A stretch of 64,000 bases of DNA from HXMU1420-13 sp965249965 (GTDB taxonomy: Bacteria; Bacteroidota; Rhodothermia; Balneolales; Balneolaceae). A program made the translations under genes and the position numbers. The notes beneath the pieces are model-generated. The model made no database searches. It saw only the letters and a program-made list of their open reading frames with translations, and was not told where the DNA came from. How positions within the stretch are numbered: the stretch's first letter is position 1; each line of letters opens with the position of its first letter. Of the stretch, positions 9,308 through 18,518 are shown one piece after another. The stretch lies in contig OZ252262.1 in assembly GCA_965249965.1 (NCBI GenBank), forward strand, positions 2,170,001 to 2,234,000, read 5' to 3'.

Positions 9308-10234
9308 TTACCAGCCAATTGAATTTTCTTGCATAGCCAATTCAAATTCTGAAGGCTCGTACTTTATATGATCAAGAATGAGATTTAACGCGTTTTTCCC
9401 TTCTTTGAAATTGAAAAACATCCAGTTGTGAAACATTCCCTCAAACTCTCTATAGGTAAAAACTACCGGTTGGGAAGCCATCATTCCTTTTAGTTTACGG
9501 CAGTCTGCAAGTAAAATATCTCTGGTACCAATGAAGATGGTAATGGGAGCTAATCGTCGTAAGTCGGAGTAAATTGGACTAATTCCCGGCTCATTTGGTG
9601 CCAGTGGTTCCGCGTACTTTTGTCCCAATTTAATCAGAACCTCTTTTTCAAGTAATGGATCTGTATTATTGCTTACATCAATTTGTGGATTCGACAAAGT
9701 TAAATCTAACCAGGGACTTAAAAGAATAAACTCTTTTGGTTGACTTAATGAACGTGATTTTAAAAGTGGCGCTGTATTTAGTGCCAATGTAGCGCCCGAT
9801 GAGTCGCCAATAACGGTTACAGACGAAATATCAAATTCAGAAGAAATCCATTCATATACATCTAAAATATGGGTATGCATGGTATCACGATCTGCTTGTG
9901 GAATCAAAGGAAAATCCGGAGCAATTACCGTTGCCTGCAATTGATTTGCCAGATGTTCCATAAACCGCCAGTGATACCATTGAAAATTTTTTGCAAATCC
10001 ACCGCCGTGTAGAAATAAAATCTGGCGTTTGTGCTTTCCATTTTTTGGGGATATGAGCCAGGTATTCCTATCGTTGTGTCTCCGAATTTTGGCGCTACAA
10101 TTGTTAAATACTCTTTTTGTAGGTTCGATACTTTCTGGATTAGAGTAAAACCATCGTTCTTGATATTTACTTTTCCTATCAGTTAAAAACAAATAACTAT
10201 TGATGATTTTGCTATGCAGGCTTTGTTTTTTCAA
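9308..10234 (-). CDS. alpha/beta hydrolase of the hormone-sensitive lipase type
   Basis: A 308-residue esterase/lipase-like protein of the Abhydrolase_3 family. The oxyanion motif HGGG lies at residues 76-79 and the nucleophile elbow GDSSG at 143-147 (Ser145). The rest of the triad is probably the Asp in GTRDILLADC and the His in MFHNW near the C-terminus. Members hydrolyse short-chain esters or amides; the physiological substrate is not predictable. There is no signal peptide, so it is likely cytoplasmic. It is transcribed alone, divergent from the NTF2-like gene at 10345 with about 110 bp between them that could hold both promoters. Confidence 0.88.
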   Translation of the reverse strand: MKKQSLHSKIINSYLFLTDRKSKYQERWFYSNPESIEPTKRVFNNCSAKIRRHNDRNTWLISPKNGKHKRQILFLHGGGFAKNFQWYHWRFMEHLANQLQATVIAPDFPLIPQADRDTMHTHILDVYEWISSEFDISSVTVIGDSSGATLALNTAPLLKSRSLSQPKEFILLSPWLDLTLSNPQIDVSNNTDPLLEKEVLIKLGQKYAEPLAPNEPGISPIYSDLRRLAPITIFIGTRDILLADCRKLKGMMASQPVVFTYREFEGMFHNWMFFNFKEGKNALNLILDHIKYEPSEFELAMQENSIGW

Positions 10235-10344
10235 GCTTTTAAATAACGTTTTAATAATTTCACTCGAGATATACTACATTCTTAACCAAAAACTTTTTTG
10301 AGAGGTTCTTTTTAAAACCATAATTCCTTCAATTTTACTTTGTT

Positions 10345-10815
10345 ATGCAAGTACTAATAAAATCGGCAATATTATTTGGTGCACTTTGTAGCATTTCAAC
10401 AAATGCTTATTCCCAGAATTCGGATGTAGAATCAGTTAAACAGGTAATTGTTACTTTATTTGATGGAATGCGTGCTGCTGATAGTAGTATGGTAGCATCA
10501 ACCTTTGTTTCTGATGCGATAATGCATAGTGTGTACACGAATCAAGAAGGGGAAGTTGTTCGTAATGTTGGCTCTCTTGAAGGATTTCTCACCTCCATCG
10601 CTACTCCCAGATCTGAAATTCTGGACGAACAAATTGGATCATACAATATTAATATTGATGGAGATCTTGCATCGGTATGGACCCCGTATCAATTTTATGT
10701 TGGAGAGAACTTCTCACATTGTGGGGTAAATTCATTTCAAATGATGCGGAAAAACGATGAATGGAAAATTATCTACATCGTAGATACTCGACGAAGATCA
10801 GATTGTATCGAGTAA
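10345..10815 (+). CDS. secreted NTF2-like (SnoaL/DUF4440-type) protein
   Basis: A 156-residue protein with an N-terminal signal peptide (about 1-23, ending AYSQ). The mature part has the alpha+beta cone pattern of the NTF2 superfamily: VKQVIVTLFDGMRAADSSMV early and WTPYQFYVGENFSHCGVNSFQM later, ending in an IIYIVDTRR strand. Proteins of this kind bind small ligands or act as isomerase-like or accessory proteins; no catalytic assignment is justified. It appears monocistronic and is followed at once by a hairpin terminator shared with the convergent H1-like gene. Confidence 0.75.
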   Translation: MQVLIKSAILFGALCSISTNAYSQNSDVESVKQVIVTLFDGMRAADSSMVASTFVSDAIMHSVYTNQEGEVVRNVGSLEGFLTSIATPRSEILDEQIGSYNINIDGDLASVWTPYQFYVGENFSHCGVNSFQMMRKNDEWKIIYIVDTRRRSDCIE

Positions 10816-10866
10816 ATAAAAAAAGCCCTGAACGTGTTAATGAACAGGGCTTGGAGTAATTTTTTA
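10816..10866. terminator. bidirectional rho-independent terminator
   Basis: An 8-bp perfect stem (AAGCCCTG at 10823-10830 with CAGGGCTT at 10845-10852) encloses a 14-base loop. On the minus strand the stem is followed directly by a T run; on the plus strand a T run follows a few bases later. It separates two convergent genes and can serve both. Confidence 0.8.
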
Positions 10867-10877
10867 GAAAAAAAGGA

Positions 10878-11054
10878 TTAGCCCTCGTTTTTCTTCGCTT
10901 GAATCTCAAGACGAATATCTTGCGCTAATTTCTTAAGATCTTGTAGCCCTTTTCTCGCACGGGTACCCGCTGCTTTATTTCCTTTATCGTAGAACTTTTC
11001 CATCTCAGCTGATACACTGTCAACTAATCCTTTTAAATCGTCTACTCTACTCAT
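10878..11054 (-). CDS. histone H1-like small protein
   Basis: This 58-residue reading frame starts MSRVDDLKGLVDSVSAEMEK and ends IRLEIQAKKNEG. It is highly charged and helical, with a lysine/arginine-rich second half that includes AAGTRARKGLQDLKK. Short proteins with this pattern are widespread in Bacteroidota and relatives and are annotated as histone H1-like (Hc1-type); I recognise it from the sequence pattern. A nucleoid-associated, DNA-binding role is the usual inference and is not demonstrated. The gene has its own start near an AT-rich leader and ends at the bidirectional terminator at 10816-10866. Confidence 0.85.
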   Translation of the reverse strand: MSRVDDLKGLVDSVSAEMEKFYDKGNKAAGTRARKGLQDLKKLAQDIRLEIQAKKNEG

Positions 11055-11239
11055 TATATAACTCCGTTATGTTTGTGTTTAAATAAATTTCAAAGTTAGA
11101 AACTGCGTTGAAGCTATATATTCGAGCCATCTGAGTCAAATTAAAAAGTGCTTTTCTAGCACTTTAAACGAAGTTTTTTTTAATAGCGCCCAAATTTAAT
11201 CATTGCTTATTACCTACGAAAACACTAAGCAATTCAACT

Positions 11240-11938
11240 TTATTTGCGTAAGTCTATAGAAGTAAAGCTAAATGGGAGTAAATCCTGGAAGAAATGTTCA
11301 GAATAAGTGCCATCTGCATGGTGTAATTCCGCCTTTGATAGTGGCAAATGTTCATAAAGTACTTGTCTGCATGCACCGCAAGGACTACTGAATTCTCCTT
11401 TTAAGGTATGCACAGCAATATTATTGAAAGATTTAACGCCCATTGCAATGGCTTTTGAGAGCGCAATTCGTTCTGCACACAGTCCCATACTCCAAACACT
11501 CACTTCAATATTAACGCCGGTTATTACTCCTTCTTCACTAAAAAGTAATGCTGATACCGGAAAATTTGAATTCGGAGTTACTGCTTTACTCAAGAGATTT
11601 TTTAGTTCACTTCCTTTTTCAATGGAAGTCGGTATTACATATCCAACAAACGAACAATTTGAAGGATACTTCTTTTCAATCACTTCGCAGTCAAATTCAT
11701 GGATCCAAAATCGATCCTGTGATTGTATGTAGTCGCTTATATAAATGACGTTGGGCACATCACCATACGATAAGCAAATACTACATGCGGCTTGAACAGC
11801 AGAAATTGTTAGGGGGAAAGATATGTTCTCTATCCGTACACCTTGATAGCAGGTTCCTGAACGCCCTTCAACAATACATGCTCTGGGATTTCCCGAATAA
11901 GGGGTATAAGCATTATTTAAAAGTTCAGCCCAACTCAT
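11240..11938 (-). CDS. two-domain cytidine deaminase-like protein
   Basis: A 232-residue protein made of two cytidine deaminase-like halves. The second half carries the catalytic set: CAE at residues 154-156 (Cys zinc ligand, Glu proton shuttle) and PCGACR at 186-191 (Cys187, Cys190). The first half keeps the fold signature (AYTPYSGNPR, then IENISFPLTI), but the CAE position reads SAV (46-48) and no PCxxC exists, so it looks catalytically dead. Deamination of cytidine/deoxycytidine in pyrimidine salvage is the expected reaction. The order, degenerate then active, is opposite to the familiar two-domain enzyme of E. coli. Its start overlaps the end of the GH3 fusion gene by 4 bp, so the two are co-translated. 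Confidence 0.85.
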   Translation of the reverse strand: MSWAELLNNAYTPYSGNPRACIVEGRSGTCYQGVRIENISFPLTISAVQAACSICLSYGDVPNVIYISDYIQSQDRFWIHEFDCEVIEKKYPSNCSFVGYVIPTSIEKGSELKNLLSKAVTPNSNFPVSALLFSEEGVITGVNIEVSVWSMGLCAERIALSKAIAMGVKSFNNIAVHTLKGEFSSPCGACRQVLYEHLPLSKAELHHADGTYSEHFFQDLLPFSFTSIDLRK

Positions 11939-14805
11939 GGTTGATTAATAATTGATGAAAATGCTGCATCAGCAACTGCTGCTCTTATTTGGCTGATTGT
12001 TTTTCCATAACTTCTATTCGGGTACGTTCGGTTAGTAAGTAAAATTACAATCATTTCCTTTTCTCTGTCAACCCAAATACTTGTACCTGTAAAACCAAGG
12101 TGACCAAATGTATCGGTACTTGCGAGTTGGCCTGCTGTTGTAAATCCATTTGGACTTTTTCGATCAAAGCCTAAACCACGACCACTTCTATCAGATTGTT
12201 GTGTAGTAAATTCCCGAACTACAGCAGGATCGATATAGTTTTTTCCTAAATAGGTGCCATTGTTAAGTAACATGGTTCCGAATTTAGCTAAATCGTCTAC
12301 GGTTGCAAATAAACCGGCATGGCCTGCAATTCCGTCCATATACCAGGCACGTTCGTCGTTTACTTCAGCTTCAATTAATTGGTTACGATAGACGGCATCA
12401 TACTCGGTAGGCGGGATTCTGTTTATATACCAACGGCTTACGTTTTTTGGGTTGAAATATGCACCATACATTCCCATTGGATAGTAAAAATACTTCCGCA
12501 TATAGCCATCGATAGACCGATCTGCAATGTCTGAGATAATTTCTGCCAGTATGATCATCCCTAAATCGCTGTACACGTAGGTGCTGCCTACGGGATTTAT
12601 GAGAGGCTCGTTTTTAATAGCCTGGATGATTTCACTTCTTGTTTGGAGTTCATCCACATACACGCGAAAAGCAGGGAGCCCACTTTCATGTAATAGTAAA
12701 TGTCTGATCGTTATATCTCGTTTTTCATCCACGTCAAACTCTGGAATAAAATCCGCTACTTTATCATCCAACGATAGCAGTCCATCGCTAATTAATTTCA
12801 TCGTTGCGGTGGTTGTAGAGGCAATCTTAGTTATCGATGCTAAATCATAAACATCGGTATCTTTTACTTTTCTAAGTTTATCATAGGTATGATACCCCTC
12901 AGCGTGTTTGTAAACTAAAACCCCATCTTTAACAACAGCTGCAACGGCCCCAGGAAATACAGAATCCAGAACAGCATCGCGTAAAATATCATCGATTTTA
13001 TATAACTCTCTTGAGATTAAACCGGCATCTTCAGGCTGACCATACCTCAACGCAGATTGTTGATATTCAAGTCCATCGCCCATCGCATACATTCCCGGAA
13101 TATCGATTGGAAGTTTCCCTGATACGTCAGATGCGCCAAAAAGGGTAGGAGCCGCGGCTTGCATTTGAATGGTATGATTCGACCAGGCCATAACGTGTAC
13201 ATCGGTCTTTGCCAATTCACTCACTAAGTACGGATTACCAAACATAGTGAGCACAGTTTTTTTATTTAGTTGGAGTAAGCGCCGTAAAAAAGAACCATGT
13301 TTTCTTGGTAATTGTATCGACTCACCAAAACGCAAGCTTATAAAACTGCCAATGATGATTAAATCCGATGACCTTGCCTGACGGAGTATTTTTTGGACAT
13401 CATCTTCATCAGAACGATCGTCAAAAACACTAAAACTCACGTTAGGGTGATAATCCCGAAGTGCTCGTGCAAATGGGCTCCCCGTGTTACCATTATCGTC
13501 ATCAGCAATAGAAACCAGCAGAATTTTTTCATACTTAGTTGGATCAATTGGGAGGATATTTCCTTCGTCTTTTAAAATGGTAATCGATTCCCGTGCTATG
13601 CGATCTGCTTCTGCTTCATGTGCACGTGCGCTTACTACCTGATCCAAGTCCTCAATATTTACCTGATTATCCTTGTCAAATAATCCGGCATCTTGTTTCC
13701 ATTGAAGAATTTTTCTGTAAGATTGAATTATACGTTCTTCGCTGATTTCTCCATTTCTTACAGCAGCCATCACTTCACTAATTGCGGTGTGAATGTCTGG
13801 ACTGATGAGCATAATATCTGCACCTGCATGTAATGCACGAACTACCGCTCTGCCTGGAGAGAATTTTTTTGTGATTCCGCTCATTTCTAAACCATCAGTT
13901 ACAACAACCCCCTCAAAATTGAGGGAATCCATTAGGATGTCACCTAAAATGGCTTCATCCAGAGTGCCGGGGATTTCCGGCTGTGCACTAATTTTAGGGA
14001 ATGAAATATGTGCACTCATGATACTTTGAATTCCATTTTCAATGGCTCTGCGAAAGGGAATTAACTCTACTGAATCGAGTCTGGAAAAATCATGGTTTAG
14101 CACCGGAAGCTCGATATGTGAGTCAGAATCTGTGTCACCATGTCCCGGAAAATGCTTTGCGGTGGCAATTAAACCTTCGCTTTGTACCCCTTGCATAAAG
14201 GCGACTCCGAAGTCAGATACCATTTCAGGGTCGCCGGAAAATGAGCGCACATTTATCACCGGATTATCCGGGTTGTTATTTACATCAAGTACAGGAGCAA
14301 AAATCTGATGAACACCCATCGCCCTGGCTTCACGAGCAGTGACTTTACCCATCACATAAGCATTTCGTTTATCCCCGGTTGCAGCAACTCCCATAGCGGG
14401 GGTAAAACGCGTGGATCCTGATATTCTCATAGCAGCGCCAAATTCCATGTCTTGTGTTACCCAAAGGGGGATATCGCTTAATCTTTGGAGCTTATTTGTT
14501 AATACAGCCTGACCATAAATATCCCCACGCATGAAGATGACACCGCCAATATGATCTTCTGTGATTAAATCAGAGATCTCTTTAAAACTGTGATCGTCGC
14601 GACTTAAAAAGCGTCCGTTCACCGGTACAAAAAAAAGCTGACCGATTTTCTCTTCAAGCGTTGAATTTTGTATCAACGAGTCGATGAATGCATCCTCAAG
14701 AGATTTATCGATGGATGAATAGATTGGGGGATCAGAAGGTTTTGACTCTGTTAAACCCAATAAAACAAAAATACTAAGTACGAATACTGCTGAACGTAAG
14801 TGCAT
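11935..14805 (-). CDS. glycoside hydrolase family 3 / serine beta-lactamase fusion
   Basis: A 956-residue exported protein (signal peptide about 1-22). Residues 37-400 are a GH3 beta-N-acetylglucosaminidase domain of NagZ type, with KHFPGHGDTDSDSH and the catalytic-aspartate motif VVTDGLEMSGI. Residues ~410-575 look like the GH3 C-terminal domain. Residues ~600-950 are a class C beta-lactamase/penicillin-binding-like domain with SITK (Ser-x-x-Lys), YSD and GHLGFTGTS as the third motif. Such fusions are known in Bacteroidota and are linked to peptidoglycan turnover or recycling in the periplasm. It overlaps the downstream deaminase gene by 4 bp; the penicillin acylase family gene lies upstream on the same strand. 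Confidence 0.9.
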   Translation of the reverse strand: MHLRSAVFVLSIFVLLGLTESKPSDPPIYSSIDKSLEDAFIDSLIQNSTLEEKIGQLFFVPVNGRFLSRDDHSFKEISDLITEDHIGGVIFMRGDIYGQAVLTNKLQRLSDIPLWVTQDMEFGAAMRISGSTRFTPAMGVAATGDKRNAYVMGKVTAREARAMGVHQIFAPVLDVNNNPDNPVINVRSFSGDPEMVSDFGVAFMQGVQSEGLIATAKHFPGHGDTDSDSHIELPVLNHDFSRLDSVELIPFRRAIENGIQSIMSAHISFPKISAQPEIPGTLDEAILGDILMDSLNFEGVVVTDGLEMSGITKKFSPGRAVVRALHAGADIMLISPDIHTAISEVMAAVRNGEISEERIIQSYRKILQWKQDAGLFDKDNQVNIEDLDQVVSARAHEAEADRIARESITILKDEGNILPIDPTKYEKILLVSIADDDNGNTGSPFARALRDYHPNVSFSVFDDRSDEDDVQKILRQARSSDLIIIGSFISLRFGESIQLPRKHGSFLRRLLQLNKKTVLTMFGNPYLVSELAKTDVHVMAWSNHTIQMQAAAPTLFGASDVSGKLPIDIPGMYAMGDGLEYQQSALRYGQPEDAGLISRELYKIDDILRDAVLDSVFPGAVAAVVKDGVLVYKHAEGYHTYDKLRKVKDTDVYDLASITKIASTTTATMKLISDGLLSLDDKVADFIPEFDVDEKRDITIRHLLLHESGLPAFRVYVDELQTRSEIIQAIKNEPLINPVGSTYVYSDLGMIILAEIISDIADRSIDGYMRKYFYYPMGMYGAYFNPKNVSRWYINRIPPTEYDAVYRNQLIEAEVNDERAWYMDGIAGHAGLFATVDDLAKFGTMLLNNGTYLGKNYIDPAVVREFTTQQSDRSGRGLGFDRKSPNGFTTAGQLASTDTFGHLGFTGTSIWVDREKEMIVILLTNRTYPNRSYGKTISQIRAAVADAAFSSIINQP

Positions 14806-14908
14806 GTGGAGTGATGTCTGTATTGCCGTGTAAATGTAATTTTACCCTAACTGTTAACCAATTTAATTTAGGGATATTTACAGTCTCAGGAGTGTAATAA
14901 TAATGTGA

Positions 14909-17368
14909 TCAGTTTGTTCCATTTGGTAATAATTTCATGGTTCTAACATCGACATTTTGGGCAACATCGTTCCCGTTATAAAATATCCGATAATGCTTGT
15001 TGAGCCATAAACTGGATTGATCCCCAAAATGTTGTGAAAATGGATTGCCTGATTGTCCGGTTGGTAGTACCGAGCGAGTTGAAGATAAATCAGATAAATC
15101 TACAATTCTTCTCACGGATGCTCCCAGGGTCATCTCAAAGGGTTTATTCCATTGATACTGGCCATTATTCACACTCATTCCATGTCCTTCCACAGGGTAA
15201 GGTCCTTTGCTTAGAATGTTGTCAACAATGATAGAAAGTGCAGCCGGCGAATTCGGATCTTCAGCAGCCATACTAAATAGTGGGGGCTTAAAAGTAATAG
15301 TATGAAGTTGTTCCCAGCGCCATTCAAAAGGTTCAGTCCCCAAAGAATCGCTCAGAAAAAGAACGGCATCCTGCATTGATTGAAGCACAATATCATTCCT
15401 GGTTTCTTTTATTTCTGTGCCTTTATTATCAAAAAATGAAGAGCTATCCTGAATTAATGAGGCCATTGTACGTACTGGAATCAACTCATGAACCACGAAA
15501 TTCTGATAAGCCGCATCACCTAATTCATCCCGAAGTGTATTCTCGGTTAATTTGGTAAAGAAAACATCAAAAATGGATGCAGCCGTTGAGCTCTTTGTAT
15601 AACGAAAATCCCAATTCTCCAGATAGGAGACCGGTAAACTGAAATCAAATGTGTTTTGAGCGTTAATAATCTCCAAAATTATTGGAGTCATATTTGCGGC
15701 AAACGAAGAGTAACTATCATTTTGTAAAGCAATGAAATCATTTACTGTTACTAAACTGTCGCTTGCCAATTTTTCAGTGATGCGTTCAATTCTGGATGGC
15801 GGTTCCCAAAAACTGGCTAAATAATGGGGGTAATTCTCTGTGGTGAGCTTATTATTCGCATTTGCTATCCATCCTTTAATTGGGTTGATAACGTGTGGCA
15901 TTTCTTCTTTTGGGATGTAGCCTTGCCAATCATCATTAGGTTCCCAGCCCCGCCGAAGGGTTACTTTGTTCCCTTCCCGAATAGGTAAACGTGCGGTGGA
16001 AAACATGGCAATATTTCCTTCTCTATCACCGTACATAAAATTCTGTCCGGGAACGGAAAAATGATTTAACGCATCCTTGAAATCCTGAAAATTTTCAGCC
16101 CAGTTAATTTCGTACATCGTTTGAAGTTCGTTCGAGCTTTCGTGGCCTGTCCACTGCATGGAAATCACCTGATCTCCCACTAAATCCTGATTAGGATACA
16201 TATCGGTAATTACCGGACCATGTTTTGTAACACGGTATTCGTGCAATACCGGCTCGCTATCTTTTACTTTGATGAGCTCCCTAACGCGTTCAAAATCCCG
16301 AAACTTTACTTGACCAACATTTGCTGAATCAACAACATAGCGACCTCGATCTTCTGAATCGACTTTTTCCAAAAAGAAATCGGTGTCATCTGCCATAATA
16401 TTGGTAAACGACCAGGCCATTTCATCGTTTTGCCCCAACACAACGCCTGGAATTCCGGCAATAGTAACTCCAGACACATTTCTACCCCTATTATTTAAGT
16501 GAACTTCGTACCATTTTCCCGGCATATCTAATCCCAAATGTGGGTCGCCAGCTAAAAGCGGGTATCCCGTAGAGGTTAATGATCCATCCACAACCCATGC
16601 ATTGCTACCTACATGAGAGCCTTCAATTTCCAGAATCTTTCTCCTATCATATTCTAATTCCAGCATTGGAAGCAAAGCTGCCGTGCTTAATCCAATAGAT
16701 TCCACATCATCGAGCGAAGTGGGGTCATCTAAATCCCAGGTGAGCAACAATTCCTGAAATTCATCCGGCGGTAATTGTTGCTGAAGGTAGCTGTAAGCAA
16801 CTTCGCTCCACCAGCTTAAGTTTAATTCCCAGCCCATCATGCGAACGATTGCGATTGAATGTTGGGGATTCCAATTAATAGGTTCCATTCCTGATAGGGC
16901 AAATTGCACCGGTAAGCGATTCCTATTCTGATCAACAAAAGCATTCACTCCCGAGGCGTACGCATTCAGAATCTGCAGTTGGTCTTCGGTGATTTCTTGT
17001 TCTAAAATCGTCTCAGCAGTTTTCCAAAATCCGAGGGTACGCTGATATTTGTCGAAGTCGACTAAATCAGGTCCAAAAAATTCTGCAAATCTACCTTCCG
17101 CAGCTAGTTGTGAAATAGTCATTTGCCATAACCGATCTTGCGCATGTACATATCCAAAGGAATAGTATAAATCGATCTCCTTTTCCGCAAAAATATGAGG
17201 AACACCAAACTCGTCCCAATGTATAGTTACTTCCTGCGATAATCCTTCCATTTCTATAGTCGCATCATAATCAGGTAATGGCTTTTGGAAAGTCCAGTAA
17301 TAAGCCAGACCGATAAAACCGATGATCAAAATCAGGAAAAAGAGGAGGAGTCGAAGAAGTGTATTCAT
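14909..17368 (-). CDS. penicillin acylase family (Ntn hydrolase) protein
   Basis: An 819-residue precursor with one N-terminal membrane or signal segment (about 5-26). The N-terminal region has the family pattern (IHWDEFGVPHIFAE, FGYVHAQDRLWQM). Autocleavage should occur before Ser255 in HVGSNAWVV, making the new N-terminal serine nucleophile of the beta chain; GYPLLAGDPHL and the later NNGQYQWNKPF segment also fit. Family members cleave amide bonds in acylated amines, beta-lactam side chains or acyl-homoserine lactones; which applies cannot be told. It lies 103 bp upstream of the GH3/beta-lactamase gene on the same strand, so co-transcription is possible. Confidence 0.9.
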   Translation of the reverse strand: MNTLLRLLLFFLILIIGFIGLAYYWTFQKPLPDYDATIEMEGLSQEVTIHWDEFGVPHIFAEKEIDLYYSFGYVHAQDRLWQMTISQLAAEGRFAEFFGPDLVDFDKYQRTLGFWKTAETILEQEITEDQLQILNAYASGVNAFVDQNRNRLPVQFALSGMEPINWNPQHSIAIVRMMGWELNLSWWSEVAYSYLQQQLPPDEFQELLLTWDLDDPTSLDDVESIGLSTAALLPMLELEYDRRKILEIEGSHVGSNAWVVDGSLTSTGYPLLAGDPHLGLDMPGKWYEVHLNNRGRNVSGVTIAGIPGVVLGQNDEMAWSFTNIMADDTDFFLEKVDSEDRGRYVVDSANVGQVKFRDFERVRELIKVKDSEPVLHEYRVTKHGPVITDMYPNQDLVGDQVISMQWTGHESSNELQTMYEINWAENFQDFKDALNHFSVPGQNFMYGDREGNIAMFSTARLPIREGNKVTLRRGWEPNDDWQGYIPKEEMPHVINPIKGWIANANNKLTTENYPHYLASFWEPPSRIERITEKLASDSLVTVNDFIALQNDSYSSFAANMTPIILEIINAQNTFDFSLPVSYLENWDFRYTKSSTAASIFDVFFTKLTENTLRDELGDAAYQNFVVHELIPVRTMASLIQDSSSFFDNKGTEIKETRNDIVLQSMQDAVLFLSDSLGTEPFEWRWEQLHTITFKPPLFSMAAEDPNSPAALSIIVDNILSKGPYPVEGHGMSVNNGQYQWNKPFEMTLGASVRRIVDLSDLSSTRSVLPTGQSGNPFSQHFGDQSSLWLNKHYRIFYNGNDVAQNVDVRTMKLLPNGTN

Positions 17369-17546
17369 GTAGATTGTAAGAGCTTTCTATACCCGCAAAT
17401 TAGCGATTCAATTAAGAATTAAGAATTAAGAATGAAAATGAGTTCAAAGAAATTCAAGATTTTTCATTTTTAATCAGTAAAACCATTGAAAAGCGCTTCC
17501 AAAGTCCATACCATTTAATCAAAATTCATCTAATACGAAGGAAATA

Positions 17547-18398
17547 ATGGAAATAAAGAAAGTATCGGTAATTGGCGGCGGAACCATGGGGAATGGTATT
17601 GCGCATGTATTTGCAATGAGTGGGTTTTCGGTAACCTTAATTGAGACTAAGCAAGAATTTGCGGACCGAGCAGTTGCAACTATTACAAAGAACCTCAACC
17701 GAATGGTGAGCAAAGAAAAGATCACCGAGGAAAAGAAAAATGAGAGTCTCGGAAATATTACGGTTTCACTGGAAATCAAAGAAGGGGTAAAAAGTGCTGA
17801 TTTGATTATTGAAGCCGTACCTGAAGATTTGACTATAAAAAAAGCGGTTTGGACAGCTGTTGATGAAGCCGCACCTGAACATGCAATTTTTGGATCCAAT
17901 ACATCGTCGATTTCCATTACAAAATTAGCAGCGATTACTTCCCGACCAGAACGATTTATTGGTATGCACTTTTTTAATCCTGTGCCGGTAATGAAGTTAG
18001 TTGAAATCGTGCGTGGACTCGAAACTTCGGATGAAGTGTACAATGCTGTTGAAAAGACCTCGAAAGCATTGAATAAAATTCCGGTTCCCGTAAATGATAT
18101 GCCCGGATTTGTGAGCAACCGAGTGCTTATGCCTATGATCAACGAGGCCATTTTTGCGGTGTACGAAGGCGTTGCTACTCCTGAAAATGTTGATGAGGTT
18201 ATGAAGCTTGGAATGGCACATCCTATGGGACCTCTTCGTTTGGCTGACTTTATCGGTTTGGATGTATGCTTGGATATATTAAACGTATTGCATGAAGGCT
18301 TCAAAGACCCAAAATATCGACCATGCCCGTTATTGGTTAAGATGGTAGATGCTGGAAAGTTGGGGAATAAAACAGGGCAGGGGTTTTACGCGTACTAG
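17547..18398 (+). CDS. 3-hydroxybutyryl-CoA dehydrogenase
   Basis: A 283-residue enzyme, the usual family length, with an N-terminal Rossmann dinucleotide motif GGGTMGNGIAHVF at about residues 10-22. The family segments DLIIEAVPEDL, FGSNTSSISITKL, IGMHFFNPVPVMKLVEIV and DMPGFVSNRVLMPMINEA follow, and the protein ends in NKTGQGFYAY. It interconverts acetoacetyl-CoA and 3-hydroxybutyryl-CoA with NAD(P)H, in short-chain fatty acid, butanoate or branched pathways. It stands alone. A sequence around AGCGCTTCCAA at about 17,490 precedes it and is echoed upstream of the rhodopsin gene. The long opposite-strand frame across it is a shadow. Confidence 0.95.
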   Translation: MEIKKVSVIGGGTMGNGIAHVFAMSGFSVTLIETKQEFADRAVATITKNLNRMVSKEKITEEKKNESLGNITVSLEIKEGVKSADLIIEAVPEDLTIKKAVWTAVDEAAPEHAIFGSNTSSISITKLAAITSRPERFIGMHFFNPVPVMKLVEIVRGLETSDEVYNAVEKTSKALNKIPVPVNDMPGFVSNRVLMPMINEAIFAVYEGVATPENVDEVMKLGMAHPMGPLRLADFIGLDVCLDILNVLHEGFKDPKYRPCPLLVKMVDAGKLGNKTGQGFYAY

Positions 18399-18518
18399 CT
18401 TTCAATTTTCTAATGTTAATGATTCTTAACGGATTGTTAACACTTGCATTACACATTCCTTTGAAATAATAAGTTGAGATAGTTACGTTCAGGCTCACGT
18501 TAAACTCAACTTGAATAC

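Noticed and set aside
17519..18304. 261-residue minus-strand frame opposite the 3-hydroxybutyryl-CoA dehydrogenase gene
   Set aside because: The opposite strand encodes a fully conserved dehydrogenase; the antisense product is Ser/Thr-rich low-complexity sequence typical of a shadow.
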